The notes: generated by a model from the sequence alone, not told the origin. DNA of 64,000 nt from Amorphus orientalis (GCF_030814015.1 NZ_JAUSUL010000003.1:62001-126000), one strand, 5' to 3'. Shown: positions 17,606 through 26,830, numbered from the stretch's first letter. Program-made: numbers and translations.

Positions 17606-19063
17606 CTACAGGCCGGTCGATTGCTGGAATTCCACCCTCACCGGCTCCCCGACCGCGCTCGGCGGCAACGGCGAGGCCGGCTCGATCCAGGCGACCATCG
17701 TGTTCGGCGACGCGGCAAGCCCGACCGGCAGACCGACAAACGCCTCCGGCAGCGTTTCGCTGACCCGCATGATCCGGCCCTCCGCCCTCTGGCCGGAATA
17801 GCTGAGCCGGATGGTGACCCGCCTCCCCGGCGTCCAGGCCGACGCCTCGTCGCGCGCGAACAGGGCCTGCACGACGGGAACGGTGCCGGCCTCCACCAGC
17901 TGCGCCACCGGTTCGCCGGTCCGGATCGTCTGCCCGGTGCCCGCGAAATAGCCGACCACCACGCACCGGCACGGGCTCAGAAGCGGTTCTCTCTCGCCGC
18001 CGAGGGGCGTCAGAAAGGCGAGCGTGTCGCCGACCCCGACGGGCTCGCCGGCGGGAACGTCGATCGTGTCGAGGGTGACCGTCGCCTCCGCCGCAACCAC
18101 GATCCGCTCGCCCGCGACGGCGCCGGACATGGAGTGGAACGTCGGCTCGATCGGCGAGAAGAAGACGGCAAGGCCGATGCCGACAACCACCAGGGCGAGC
18201 AGGGCGTTGAAGGAGCCGGACGCGAGCGTCACCAGCGGTTTCGATTGATCCCGGCCGTCGCCGGATCCGCCGCGCCCTCGACCCCGGGGGGCCTTGGCGG
18301 CGCCCACCGGAAACCCGGTCGGGGCGCTTCCCGACAGAAGGGCTGCCGACAGCGAGCGCAACATCCGGATCTGGGACTGGCTGAGGTCTTCGAACCGGAA
18401 GCCCAGCCGCCTGCTGTCGGTGTGCACCACCTCGGCCGTAACGGTGGTCGAGACCACGAACTGGTCGAGAAAGACGGTGAACGTGCCCCGAACCTCCTCA
18501 TTCCGAGCGAAGGAGGCCTTCCGCGCCGACAGCGCGAACCCGCCGATCGACCAGTCGAGGGTATCGTAGCTCCGGCCGCCGGTATCGAAGCGGGCCGGGG
18601 TATCGAGACGAAAGGCGATGCGGCGGCTCTCGCCGTCGGAGGCGGACGTGGACGCCAGCGCACGCGGCCGTCTGTTCGATGCCGGTTCGGCATTTGGGTG
18701 CGGCTGACGGGACGCCAGGGCGGCGGACACCGTTGCGGCTGTTGCAGTCGGATCGGTGGCTCCGCCGGTCCGCTCGCGATCGTCGGTCGGCCGGTCCGGC
18801 GCCGACGCGTCGTCTTCCGTCTTCGTACCCCGCCCGCCGCGAAGGCTGCGGACCAGTGTCTGCAGAAGACCGGACCCGCCCTGGCCGGCTGTCCCGTCCG
18901 GATCCGCGTCAGAGCCGGAAGCCGGGCGCTCCTGTGAGGTGGAAGGCGCAGCAGCCTCCAGCGAAGTGCTTCCCCGGTCCGGCGTTTCTTCCCGGTTCTC
19001 CGTCTCCGCCGGATGAGAGGCCGGCCCCTCGGACGGCCGGACCGGCGTCCCGGGCGACATCAT
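17606..19063 (-). CDS. PilZ-domain membrane protein with HlyD-like periplasmic part (Alg44-like)
   Basis: 485 residues. Residues 1-140 are low-complexity and charged. A PilZ domain follows, with both cyclic-di-GMP motifs: RRIAFR at about 147-152 and DWSIGG at about 170-175. One membrane helix sits at about 285-302. The C-terminal part is a periplasmic lipoyl/barrel-sandwich domain, with ATVTLDTIDVPAGEPVGVGD and RVTIRLSYSGQ segments as in membrane-fusion proteins. This is the architecture of Alg44, which activates alginate polymerisation when cyclic-di-GMP binds. The ATG at 19063 overlaps the stop of the export lipoprotein gene (TGATG), so the two are coupled. It probably gates export or synthesis of the local polysaccharide. 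The partner polymerase is not in the window. Confidence 0.88.
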   Translation of the reverse strand: MMSPGTPVRPSEGPASHPAETENREETPDRGSTSLEAAAPSTSQERPASGSDADPDGTAGQGGSGLLQTLVRSLRGGRGTKTEDDASAPDRPTDDRERTGGATDPTATAATVSAALASRQPHPNAEPASNRRPRALASTSASDGESRRIAFRLDTPARFDTGGRSYDTLDWSIGGFALSARKASFARNEEVRGTFTVFLDQFVVSTTVTAEVVHTDSRRLGFRFEDLSQSQIRMLRSLSAALLSGSAPTGFPVGAAKAPRGRGRGGSGDGRDQSKPLVTLASGSFNALLALVVVGIGLAVFFSPIEPTFHSMSGAVAGERIVVAAEATVTLDTIDVPAGEPVGVGDTLAFLTPLGGEREPLLSPCRCVVVGYFAGTGQTIRTGEPVAQLVEAGTVPVVQALFARDEASAWTPGRRVTIRLSYSGQRAEGRIMRVSETLPEAFVGLPVGLAASPNTMVAWIEPASPLPPSAVGEPVRVEFQQSTGL

Positions 19064-19905
19064 CAGAACAGGTCCTTCTGGATGGTGAAGGAGAAGTTCC
19101 GGTTGAACGGCACCGTCTTGTTGATGAACTGGTCGACCCAGAGGTTGACCTCGGCGATCCGCGAGCGCGGCACGAACACAACGTCGTAGGGCTGCAGGAT
19201 CAGGTTCTGCTCGGCGGTGGCCATGCTGGTGAACTCGTCGAGATCGACGATGCGCATCATCGGATAGCCTTCCGGCCCCCGGCGAATCAGGGCGACCTTG
19301 CGGGTTCCGGCCGTCTCCTTGAGACCGCCGGCCATGATCACCGCTTCCATCACGCCCATCGGTCCGGGCATGTTCAGCGCGCCGGGCCGGTTGACTTCGC
19401 CGCCGACGAACACCTGCCGGTTTCCGTAGCTCTTCGGCACCACGCCGACGGTCGGAAACCGCAGATATTTCTCGTAGCGGCTCTCCAGATCGGCCTCCAG
19501 CTCGCCCGGGGTGCGCCCCTCGGCCGGCACGGGTCCGATCAGGCTCAGATAGATGTTCCCGTCCGGGGCCACCGTCGTGGTGGTCGTCTCTTCCTCGTAG
19601 AAGGGCAGATTGATCGCCAGCTCGTCGCCGATCACGAAGCGGAACTCGTATTCCACCGCATCGGTCCAGGGGCGGAAGCCGGGAATGGAGGCGGGCGCGT
19701 AGGCGGTCGCACCGGCAATCGGGGTCGGCGCACCGGCGAGCGCCGCCTTGTCCATCGGAGAACAGCCGGCGACGCGCGTATAAGTCTGCGTCTGCGCACA
19801 GTCCGCCGTCCGGCTGCCGCCGCCGAAATGGCCGCATCCGCCGAGTGTGAGAACGGCCAGCAATGCGAGGACGGACTGCCTCACGATACGCACCACGCAA
19901 CTCAT
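19063..19905 (-). CDS. Outer-membrane polysaccharide export lipoprotein (Wza-type)
   Basis: 280 residues from the ATG at 19905. A TTG at 19923 would extend it by six residues without a better ribosome site. The start is a lipoprotein signal: RIVRQSVLALLAVLTLGGC, lipobox LGGC with Cys near 24. The mature part has the poly-export domain (EYEFRFVIGDELAINLPFYEE, then VAPDGNIYLSLIGPVPAEGRTPGELEADL) and SLBB-type segments (QVFVGGEVNRPGALNMPG). It should form the outer-membrane channel for an exopolysaccharide. It is preceded by the Wzz-type ATPase gene and overlaps the PilZ gene, so all three form one leftward export operon. Confidence 0.9.
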   Translation of the reverse strand: MSCVVRIVRQSVLALLAVLTLGGCGHFGGGSRTADCAQTQTYTRVAGCSPMDKAALAGAPTPIAGATAYAPASIPGFRPWTDAVEYEFRFVIGDELAINLPFYEEETTTTTVAPDGNIYLSLIGPVPAEGRTPGELEADLESRYEKYLRFPTVGVVPKSYGNRQVFVGGEVNRPGALNMPGPMGVMEAVIMAGGLKETAGTRKVALIRRGPEGYPMMRIVDLDEFTSMATAEQNLILQPYDVVFVPRSRIAEVNLWVDQFINKTVPFNRNFSFTIQKDLF

Positions 19906-19984
19906 GAACCTACGCGGCGACAATCGCGCGTTAAGGCTACCGTCAGGTTAACGACGGATCGCAGAGTGCGTGGGGTTTCCTCTC

Positions 19985-22114
19985 TTATCGCTCGCTGACG
20001 TCGTTGAGGACGATCGCGGTCTCGGCGACGCCGCCGGGCACCTGGCATTGCTGCACGCTCTCGCGCAGCGCCTCCCGGGCCGTCCGGTTCGCCCGGGCGA
20101 CGACCAGGGTGGCGTCGACCACCCCGGCCAGGAACCGCGCATCCGGAACCCGCGCCAGCGACGGAGCGTCGAGGATGATCAGATCCAGGTGCTCGCTGAG
20201 GAGGTCGATCATGTCGGCCCAGGCGACGGAGCGGTAGAAGCTCGACGCGCTCGCCCCCGCGCTGCCGCAGGACATGTAGAGAGCCGGTGTCGACCGGTCG
20301 ATCTGGATGGCCCGTTCGCTGTCGGTCCGGTCGAGAAGGACGTTGGAGATGCCGATCATGTCCTGACCGCCGAACAGCTCGTGGACGGTCGGCTGCTCGA
20401 AGTCGCAGTCGATCAGCAGCACCCGGTCGCCGGACAGGGCGGCGGCCCGGGCGAGGGACGCGGCCACCGTGGTCTTGCCTTCCCCATCCTCGCCCGAAGC
20501 GACCAGCACGCCCATGGCGCGCGGAGAGGACCGCCCGATCAGAAGCGACACCCTGAGGGCCCGCAGCGCTTCCGCGAAGGCCCCGTCGGGGGAATCGACG
20601 ATCTCGGCGACCGGTGCGAACTCGCCTCTGCGGCCGCCGGCATGGGGAAGCTCCGCCAGAGGCGGGACGCCGAGAAGCTCCTGAACGTCGGAGGCAGCTC
20701 CGACCGACCGCCGGAACTGGGCGAGCACAATGGCGAGCGCCACGGCGAGAAATGCGGAGAAGACCATCCCGGCCATCACCACCAGCGGCCGGTTCGGGGA
20801 ACTCGGCGTCAACGGCGGCGAGGCCTCCGCCACCACGCGCGCATCGGGCCGTTCCAGCCCGACCCGGCTCTGCACCTCGCTCTGGCGGGCCAGGAAGGTC
20901 TCGTAGACGCCCCGCGCCGCTTCGGCCTCCTGCTCCAGCGCCCGCAGCCGGATCTCCGCCTCGCGCTGATCGGCCAGTTCGCTTCTGAGCTCGTCCACGT
21001 CCCGGGCCAGGCTCGCCACCCGGTCGGTCTGGATCTCTTCGCTGCGGCCCAGGCTGTCGGTGATCTTGTCGGTTTCGGTCTCGATCGCGTTGCGCACGGA
21101 CTGGAGCGAGGCCTTCGCCGCGATCAGCTTGGGATGGGACGGCTGATAGAGGGCTTCCAGCCGGGCGACCTCGCGCTCCTCCTCCGCTTCCTGCTCCACC
21201 AGGTTCTGGATCAGCTGGGAATCGATCACCTTCGGATCGCTGGACCTGCGCGCGTTCGACTGTCCGCGTGTCTGGTTCGTCGCCCGCGCCTCGGCGAGAG
21301 CCGCCTGGGCCCGGCTGAGTTCGATGCTGAGCTGGGTGATCCGTTCGCGCAGGACAGTGGACGAGACCCCTTCGGATATGCCGCTTTCCCGGCGCCAGTC
21401 CTCGACCGCCTGCTCGCGCTCGTCGACGTCCTGGCGCAGGTTGGCCAGCCGCTCCCGGAGAAGGCCGAGGCTGGTCTGGGCAAAGCTGCGCGACGCGGCG
21501 ACCTCGGATTCCAGATAGACGTCGACCACGCCGTTGGCGACCTGCGCCGCGAGCTCCGGCGACGTGGCCCGATAGCTCACCCGAACCGCATTGGACTGGC
21601 CGATCCGGGTGACGCTGAGATTCTCCCTGAGTTCGCGCACCATCCGGTTGCGGGCGCGCTCGGGATCGGCGGTCGCCTCGGGATCCGGTTCCGGCAGCAG
21701 GCGGGACAGAAGGCCGGTCTCCGGATTGAGGGCCGGGTTGAAGGCGGGGTTGTATTCCAGATCCAGCGTTTCGATGACGGTCCACAGATTGGCTTCCGCC
21801 CCGATCACCTGGACCTGGGTCTCGGTGATGTTGTCGACGGGCTGCCAGCCGCTTGTCTGCCGGGCGCCGTCGAGGACCTGTTCCGGATCGAGCTGGATTT
21901 CGACGAGGGCGGAGGCCCGGTAGACATCCGGGAGCGACAGCGCGAACAGAACGCTCAGCGCCGTGCCGACGATCACGATCAGGGCGATCATCAGCCGCCG
22001 CTGCCAGACGACGCGCACCAGCCACACGAGCGGGTTCGCGAGCCACCCCTGGGCCGGCGACCACTGGTCTTCGCTCGGTGCACTGTCCCGGGCGTGGCCG
22101 GTCTCTTCACTCAT
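19985..22114 (-). CDS. Wzz-type polysaccharide co-polymerase fused to a BY-kinase-like ATPase
   Basis: 709 residues. A Wzz domain has its first helix at about 41-60 and a second at about 465-485; between them lies a long periplasmic coiled-coil (IERELRENLSV to the ALEQEAEAARGVYETFLARQ region). The cytoplasmic C-terminal half is a P-loop ATPase: Walker A GEDGEGKTT near 541-549, Walker A' LLIDCDFEQP near 567 and Walker B LIILDAPS near 647. This resembles bacterial tyrosine kinases that control chain length of exopolysaccharide. The protein ends at LNDVSER with no C-terminal tyrosine cluster, so autophosphorylation of the usual kind is not expected. The ATG at 22114 is the first start that keeps the short hydrophilic N-terminus. 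Confidence 0.9.
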   Translation of the reverse strand: MSEETGHARDSAPSEDQWSPAQGWLANPLVWLVRVVWQRRLMIALIVIVGTALSVLFALSLPDVYRASALVEIQLDPEQVLDGARQTSGWQPVDNITETQVQVIGAEANLWTVIETLDLEYNPAFNPALNPETGLLSRLLPEPDPEATADPERARNRMVRELRENLSVTRIGQSNAVRVSYRATSPELAAQVANGVVDVYLESEVAASRSFAQTSLGLLRERLANLRQDVDEREQAVEDWRRESGISEGVSSTVLRERITQLSIELSRAQAALAEARATNQTRGQSNARRSSDPKVIDSQLIQNLVEQEAEEEREVARLEALYQPSHPKLIAAKASLQSVRNAIETETDKITDSLGRSEEIQTDRVASLARDVDELRSELADQREAEIRLRALEQEAEAARGVYETFLARQSEVQSRVGLERPDARVVAEASPPLTPSSPNRPLVVMAGMVFSAFLAVALAIVLAQFRRSVGAASDVQELLGVPPLAELPHAGGRRGEFAPVAEIVDSPDGAFAEALRALRVSLLIGRSSPRAMGVLVASGEDGEGKTTVAASLARAAALSGDRVLLIDCDFEQPTVHELFGGQDMIGISNVLLDRTDSERAIQIDRSTPALYMSCGSAGASASSFYRSVAWADMIDLLSEHLDLIILDAPSLARVPDARFLAGVVDATLVVARANRTAREALRESVQQCQVPGGVAETAIVLNDVSER

Positions 22115-22292
22115 TGTCGATCCGAGGACCTCTTCGACGACGAGATCGCAGGGCGCTCGGCGGCGAACGATCTTTCTGCAGGGCCGCTTTCGGCGCACCC
22201 CGGTGAATCGCCGGGGTTTCTCCGAGTGCTATACCTGTCAGCTATATGTTAACCATATCTTGAAAAGCCGAGGGGCCGCCGGCCTGCAGCGG

Positions 22293-22333
22293 CTAAAGCA
22301 TCTCCCGTTCAGACTGACTCCGTCCAAGCGGAA
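22293..22333 (+). repeat. Dispersed intergenic repeat, copy A
   Basis: It reads CTAAAGCATCTCCCGTTCAG and ends in GTCCAAGCGG. It is nearly identical over about 38 bases to the reverse complement at 56996-57036, and shares its GCAT(C/G)TCCCGTTCAGACTGA core with 26490-26513 (reverse strand). It lies in the 250-base divergent gap between the Wzz ATPase and the WecG-like gene; no clear promoter was picked out there. Confidence 0.6.
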
Positions 22334-22364
22334 AGGCTCTTGTCCGGCCCGCCAGGCTTTTCCC

Positions 22365-23147
22365 ATGACCGCGCGCAATCAAGTCCGCCTGTTCGGCATC
22401 GATCTCGACGTCCTCGATCTCCGGGGTGCGGTCGAGCGGATCATGGACTTCGCCGGAAAGCGCCCGGCGCGAATCGTCGTGACCCCCAATCTGGATCACC
22501 TCCTGAAACTGCAGAGCGACGCCGCGTTCCATGCCGCCTATCTCGAGACCGATCTGGTACTGGCCGACGGCATGCCGCTGGTCTGGCTCTCGCGTCTGGA
22601 AGCCACGCCGCTTCCCGAACGGGTCGCAGGTTCGGAACTGATCGTCCCGGTCTGCCGGGAAGCGGCGGCGCGGGGACGGTCCGTCTTTTTCCTGGGGACG
22701 ACCGACGCGGTTCTCGCCGAGGCCGAAGCCCGATTGAGGCAGGAGATCCCGGAAATCAAAGTGGCCGGCCGCCACGCTCCCGGTTTCGGGTTTCGCGAGG
22801 ACGATGCCGCCCAGAAGCAGGCGGCGGAGATCGTGGCTGCGAGCGGCGCCGATATTCTGTTCCTGGCCCTCGGCGCGCCGACCCAGGAGGTGTTCGCGGT
22901 CAGATATCGCGACACGATCGGGTGCGGCGTCGTGCTGTGCATCGGTGCCGGCCTCGACTTCCTGGCCGGACGGACGTCGGCAGCCCCGGTCTGGATGCGG
23001 CGCAGCGGCGGCGAGTGGATCTGGCGGGTTCTTCAGGAGCCGGCCCGGCTGGCGCCGCGCTACGGCCGGATCCTGTGGCGGCTGCCCGGCCTCCTGGGCG
23101 CCCATTTCTCCGAGCGGCGCGCCCGCAGGACGGGCGACCCGGGCTGA
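22365..23147 (+). CDS. WecG/TagA/CpsF-family glycosyltransferase
   Basis: 260 residues. Family motifs are all present: TPNLDHLLKLQSD near 41, LADGMPLVWLSR near 67, FFLGTTDAVLAEAE, ALGAPTQEVF near 170, CIGAGLDFLAGRTSAAPVWM and RRSGGEWIWRVLQEPARLAPRY near the end. The family (GT26) transfers N-acetylmannosamine, glucose or related sugars onto lipid-linked precursors on the cytoplasmic side of the inner membrane. ATG at 22365 aligns with the family start; no strong ribosome site is visible. It is divergent from the Wzz ATPase operon and very likely adds a sugar to the same exopolysaccharide. Sugar identity cannot be inferred. Confidence 0.92.
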   Translation: MTARNQVRLFGIDLDVLDLRGAVERIMDFAGKRPARIVVTPNLDHLLKLQSDAAFHAAYLETDLVLADGMPLVWLSRLEATPLPERVAGSELIVPVCREAAARGRSVFFLGTTDAVLAEAEARLRQEIPEIKVAGRHAPGFGFREDDAAQKQAAEIVAASGADILFLALGAPTQEVFAVRYRDTIGCGVVLCIGAGLDFLAGRTSAAPVWMRRSGGEWIWRVLQEPARLAPRYGRILWRLPGLLGAHFSERRARRTGDPG

Positions 23148-23195
23148 GGCGCGTTGCCGCCCGGCAATGCAATTGGGACGCTCCCAGCGCCGGTC

Positions 23196-23471
23196 CTATT
23201 GCGCCTCCTCCGGCGCGGTCGTCTTGAGGGCCAGGGCGTGAACCCGTTCCTCCAGTTCGGCCTGGAGCAGCTTGTTGACGAGACGATGCCGGTCGATGCG
23301 GCTCATTCCGGAGAAAGCCGGCGAGACGATCTTGACCCGGAAATGGGTCTCTCCGCCTTCGCGCGATCCTGAATGCCCGGCGTGGAGGTGCGACTCGTCG
23401 ATGATTTCCATCGCCTGCGGATCCAGCGCCTCGGTCAGCTTGGTGCGAATCCTCTCCGCCATGTCCGGCAT
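23196..23471 (-). CDS. BolA-family protein
   Basis: 91 residues from the ATG at 23471, which follows a strong AAAGGAGG site. The core matches BolA: ERIRTKLTEALDPQAMEIIDES, then HLHAGHSG with the conserved His, HFRVKIVSPAFSGMSRIDRHRLVNKLL and ELEERVHALALKT. BolA proteins partner with monothiol glutaredoxins to bind a 2Fe-2S cluster, acting in iron sensing or cluster trafficking. The expected helix-loop helix RHRLVNKLL is intact. It is convergent with the glycosyltransferase gene (48 bases apart) and divergent from the D,D-carboxypeptidase. Confidence 0.92.
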   Translation of the reverse strand: MPDMAERIRTKLTEALDPQAMEIIDESHLHAGHSGSREGGETHFRVKIVSPAFSGMSRIDRHRLVNKLLQAELEERVHALALKTTAPEEAQ

Positions 23472-23670
23472 CAATGCCCTCCTTTCGCCATCAGGCGCGA
23501 CTATGGGCACAGGAGAGGTGGACGGCAAGACGGCACCGCCCCAGGTTCGGGCGGGTGGCCGTTAACGGTTTTTTTGCGTCTGGCGCCAGGTTCGGATATG
23601 AGTCCGGATGGCCACCAGAAATTTTCGTGCCACTCCGAAAAACGCGTCCAGAGCGAGGAGTCGTGAGTTG

Positions 23671-25182
23671 GTGAACCGCGTTGCCGTCTTCCGCCGCATG
23701 CGTGATGCCGCCCAGAAAATCCTGCTAGCCGGTCTGGTCGTCGCCACTGTCGCCGGAACCGCGCGCGCGGAGATCGGGTCCTACATCGTCTTCGACCTGA
23801 ATACCGGCGTGATCCTGGACGAGCACAATCCGACCAAGCCCTGGTATCCTGCCTCGCTGACCAAGCTGATGACGGCCTATGTGGTGTTCCGCGCCCTCGA
23901 CGAGGGTCGGATCACGCTCAAGTCCCCCGTGGTCATGAGCGAAAACGCCCGGCGGGAGCCGCCCAGCAAGATGGGCTTTCCGGTCGGCAGCGTGATCACC
24001 ATCGACACCGCGCTGAAGATCATTCTGGTCAAGTCCGCCAACGATGTTTCGGTCGCGCTGGGCGAGGCCGTTTCCGGGTCGGAATCGGAGTTCCTGCGGG
24101 CGATGAACCGCGAGAGCCGCCGCCTGGGGATGACCCAGTCGAACTGGACGAACCCGCACGGCCTGCCCGACAAGAACCATGTCTCGTCGGCGCGGGACAT
24201 GGCGATGCTGGTCCAGCAGATCCGCAAGGAATTTCCTGAGTACGACCATCTCTTCAAGATCACCGGTTTCAAGCTCGGACCGAAGACCTACAAGAACCAC
24301 AACTATCTGGTTGGCCATTTCCCCGGCACCACGGGCATGAAGACCGGGTTCATCTGCTCGTCCGGGTTCAATCTGGCGGCCACGGCCAAGCGCGGCGGCC
24401 GCGAGCTCGGCGCCATCGTGCTCGGCGGCTACACCTCGCGCGAGCGCAACGAGGAGACGGCGAAGCTTCTCGAGATCGGGTTTCGCGCCCGCACCGGCTT
24501 GTTCTCCGGCAAGCGCCGCACGATCGACGATCTCCGCCACCTCTCGGTGACGGCCGGCCGACCGGTGGACCTTCGGCCGATCGTGTGCGGCAGCTCGCGT
24601 CCCAAGACGGCCTACTCCGACCGCAGCAACGTGGTCCCGTTCGACGAGGTCGACGAGCAGCAGATGGCGAACGCCTATGCCGCGAACGGGCGCGACGCCT
24701 TCAACACCCTGTTCACCGGCGGCCGTGACGAGGTCACCCTCAGCGAGACCGGAACCCAGGTGATTTCCTATCTCCGCAAGAGCGTGCCCGTGGACCCGCC
24801 GATCGTGCTGTCGATGGGCGGTGCCGAAGGTCCGCCCGTGGGCGTCGATCCCGAGACCGGCGAACCGGCTTCGGTGGCCGCCGGCATGATTCCGGTGCCC
24901 CGACCGCGTCCGCTGCTCGCGCTGGTGACGGACACGAACCGGATCGATCCGGCCGAGGTGGTGGCGCTTGCCGACAGCGTCCGCCGCTCGGCCAAGGCCG
25001 CGGCCGATCCCGGTGCAAGCCAGTCCATCGCCGGCGAGATCGTATCGGGCGAGACGGTCTCGGGCGAAGACGGGGCGATCGCGCTTGCCGAGGACGGCGC
25101 GGCAATGACCGGTGCGAACGAGACCGATCCGGCCGCTTCGACCAGCATTCCCTGGTTCCCGAAGCCGAAACCCGGCGAGTAA
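23671..25182 (+). CDS. D-alanyl-D-alanine carboxypeptidase (penicillin-binding protein 5/6 type)
   Basis: 503 residues from the GTG at 23671, ten bases after GAGGAG; the frame is open to an ATG at 23608 but that would put a poor N-terminus before the signal. A signal peptide ends at ARA near 33. The peptidase motifs are SLTK at 62-65, SAN near 136 and KTG near 229. It trims the terminal D-Ala of peptidoglycan stem peptides in the periplasm. Beyond the peptidase domain, a long Pro/Ala/Gly-rich tail (about 180 residues) has no recognised domain and lacks the amphipathic anchor usual in PBP5. A CobW-type GTPase follows 23 bases later. Confidence 0.92.
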   Translation: MNRVAVFRRMRDAAQKILLAGLVVATVAGTARAEIGSYIVFDLNTGVILDEHNPTKPWYPASLTKLMTAYVVFRALDEGRITLKSPVVMSENARREPPSKMGFPVGSVITIDTALKIILVKSANDVSVALGEAVSGSESEFLRAMNRESRRLGMTQSNWTNPHGLPDKNHVSSARDMAMLVQQIRKEFPEYDHLFKITGFKLGPKTYKNHNYLVGHFPGTTGMKTGFICSSGFNLAATAKRGGRELGAIVLGGYTSRERNEETAKLLEIGFRARTGLFSGKRRTIDDLRHLSVTAGRPVDLRPIVCGSSRPKTAYSDRSNVVPFDEVDEQQMANAYAANGRDAFNTLFTGGRDEVTLSETGTQVISYLRKSVPVDPPIVLSMGGAEGPPVGVDPETGEPASVAAGMIPVPRPRPLLALVTDTNRIDPAEVVALADSVRRSAKAAADPGASQSIAGEIVSGETVSGEDGAIALAEDGAAMTGANETDPAASTSIPWFPKPKPGE

Positions 25183-25205
25183 ATTTCCAGCAGGACACGA
25201 CCCGA

Positions 25206-26396
25206 ATGACCGAGCCGACAGCGCCGGATGCCGACAAGGCCCGGCGACGCGAACCGATTCCGCTGACCGTCATCACCGGCTTTCTCGGCGCCGGCAAGAC
25301 GACGCTGCTCAACCGGCTGCTGAAAGCTCCGGAGATGGCCAACGCGGCGGTGATCGTGAACGAGTTCGGCGACATTCCGCTCGACCATCTGATGGTGGAG
25401 AATGTCGGCGACGACGTGGTCGAGCTGTCGTCGGGCTGCCTGTGCTGCACAGTGCGCGGCGAGCTGGTCTCCACGCTCGAAGGGTTCCTGCGCAACCTCG
25501 ACAACAAGCGGATCGAACGGCTGAGCCGGGTCGTGATCGAGACGACCGGCCTTGCCCATCCCGGCCCGATCCTGCAGGCCGTGATGCTGCATCCCTATCT
25601 GGTCCAGCGCTTTCGCCTCGACGGCGTCATCACCCTCGTGGACGCGGTGAACGGCATGGCCACCCTGGATGGCCACGAGGAAGCCATGGCCCAGGTCGGG
25701 ATCGCCGACCGGATCGTGCTGACGAAGACGGACCTTCTCCCCGACGCGGACCGGGACGCCAAAGCGCTCGTCGCGCGGCTGTCGGCCATCAACCCGATGG
25801 CGCGGATTCTGGACAACGCCCGCGGAGAGGCAACCGTCACGGCCCTCACCGGCACCGGCCTTTACGATCCCGAGACCAAGCGGGCGAACGTCGCCGCGTG
25901 GCTCGGAGAGGACTGGGAACGGGAAACGCGGCACGCGCCCGGCCACGAGCATGCGTCCGGGCATGATCACGGCCACGCCCATGCTCACGGGCACGACCAC
26001 GACCATCCGGTCAATCTCCACTCCGACAGCGTGCGCGCTTTCACTCTGGAAACCGATCGGCCGATCGAGGTCGGCGCGCTCGACATGTTCCTGGACCTGC
26101 TGGCGGCCAGCCACGGCCCGAAGCTGTTGCGGGTCAAAGGCATCGTGAAGCTGGCCGACGACGAGACGAAGCCGCTGGTTCTGCATGCCGTCCAGCACGT
26201 GTTCCATCCGCCTGTCCGGCTGGAGTCCTGGCCCGAGGGCGCGCGAACCTCTCGACTGGTGTTCATCGTCGACGATCTCCCGGAAGGCTTCGTCCGGCGC
26301 CTGTTCGACGCCTTCACCGGCAAGCCGTCCGTCGATACGCCGGACGCCGCCGCTCTCACCGACAATCCGCTGGCAATATCGGGATTCCGGCCATAA
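25206..26396 (+). CDS. CobW/ZNG1-family GTP-binding metallochaperone
   Basis: 396 residues. The G1 loop GFLGAGKTT is at 25-33 and the metal-binding CxCC motif as GCLCC at about 77-81. A base-recognition TKTD segment lies in the middle, and a histidine-rich linker (HEHASGHDHGHAHAHGHDHDH) spans about 239-260. The C-terminal CobW domain follows (SDSVRAFTLETDRPIEV to KLLRVKGIVKLADD). These GTPases load zinc or other metals into client proteins when the metal is scarce. The His-rich linker suggests zinc buffering. No Zur box could be confirmed nearby. The D,D-carboxypeptidase gene just upstream could be a client, since several periplasmic hydrolases use zinc, but this one is a serine enzyme. Confidence 0.9.
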   Translation: MTEPTAPDADKARRREPIPLTVITGFLGAGKTTLLNRLLKAPEMANAAVIVNEFGDIPLDHLMVENVGDDVVELSSGCLCCTVRGELVSTLEGFLRNLDNKRIERLSRVVIETTGLAHPGPILQAVMLHPYLVQRFRLDGVITLVDAVNGMATLDGHEEAMAQVGIADRIVLTKTDLLPDADRDAKALVARLSAINPMARILDNARGEATVTALTGTGLYDPETKRANVAAWLGEDWERETRHAPGHEHASGHDHGHAHAHGHDHDHPVNLHSDSVRAFTLETDRPIEVGALDMFLDLLAASHGPKLLRVKGIVKLADDETKPLVLHAVQHVFHPPVRLESWPEGARTSRLVFIVDDLPEGFVRRLFDAFTGKPSVDTPDAAALTDNPLAISGFRP

Positions 26397-26489
26397 GGCC
26401 GTTCTCCTTCCGAACGGAAACTCCGGGTGACTGGAATGGCGCCCGCATCCACGAGGACGCGAGCAGGCCCCTCCCCCTTAGGCCTGCCT

Positions 26490-26513
26490 CAGTCTGAACG
26501 GGACATGCTCTCG
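26490..26513 (-). repeat. Dispersed intergenic repeat, copy C (partial)
   Basis: Read on the reverse strand it gives CGAGAGCATGTCCCGTTCAG followed by ACTG, matching the left half of copies A and B. It lies just upstream of the TusA-like gene, and the palindromic right half is not kept. Confidence 0.45.
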
Positions 26514-26534
26514 ACGCGCGACGAGGACGACAAG

Positions 26535-26807
26535 ATGTCTGCCGGCTCACCCAACGGCGAAGAAACCCATCTGGATCTCAAGGGCCTGAAGTGCCCGATG
26601 CCGGTGCTGCGGCTGGCCAAGGCGATCCGAAGCGCCGACGAAGGTGCGCGCTTCCGGGTGGAGGCGACCGATCCCATGGCGAAGCTCGACGTCGCCCACT
26701 TCTGCAACACCAAGGGTCACCGTCTTCTGGAAAGCGCGGAAGGCGAGGACGGCGTCCTCTCCTTTCTCGTCGAGGCGGGAGGCCCGACCGCCGAAGCGAC
26801 CGACTGA
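26535..26807 (+). CDS. TusA-family sulfurtransferase
   Basis: 90 residues from the ATG at 26535, which has a GAGGA site seven bases upstream. The frame is open earlier but that part overlaps a dispersed repeat. The TusA fold is clear: LDLKGLKCPMPVLRLAKAI with the sulfur-accepting Cys20 in CPMP, then FRVEATDPMAKLDVAHFCNTKGH and a closing beta segment VLSFLVEA. TusA-like proteins relay persulfide sulfur for tRNA thiolation, molybdenum cofactor or sulfur oxidation. A YeeE/YedE transporter, often a functional partner, lies far away at 1923, so direct coupling is not shown. It is convergent with the DUF3422 gene. Confidence 0.9.
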   Translation: MSAGSPNGEETHLDLKGLKCPMPVLRLAKAIRSADEGARFRVEATDPMAKLDVAHFCNTKGHRLLESAEGEDGVLSFLVEAGGPTAEATD

Positions 26808-26830
26808 ACCGGGACACTCCTTCCCGGAGG

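Noticed and set aside
17606-19900. Single 764-codon protein joining the PilZ region with an N-terminal part over the export gene
   Set aside because: The first 279 codons are a different frame of the export lipoprotein gene; the ATG overlapping that gene's stop gives the natural PilZ start.
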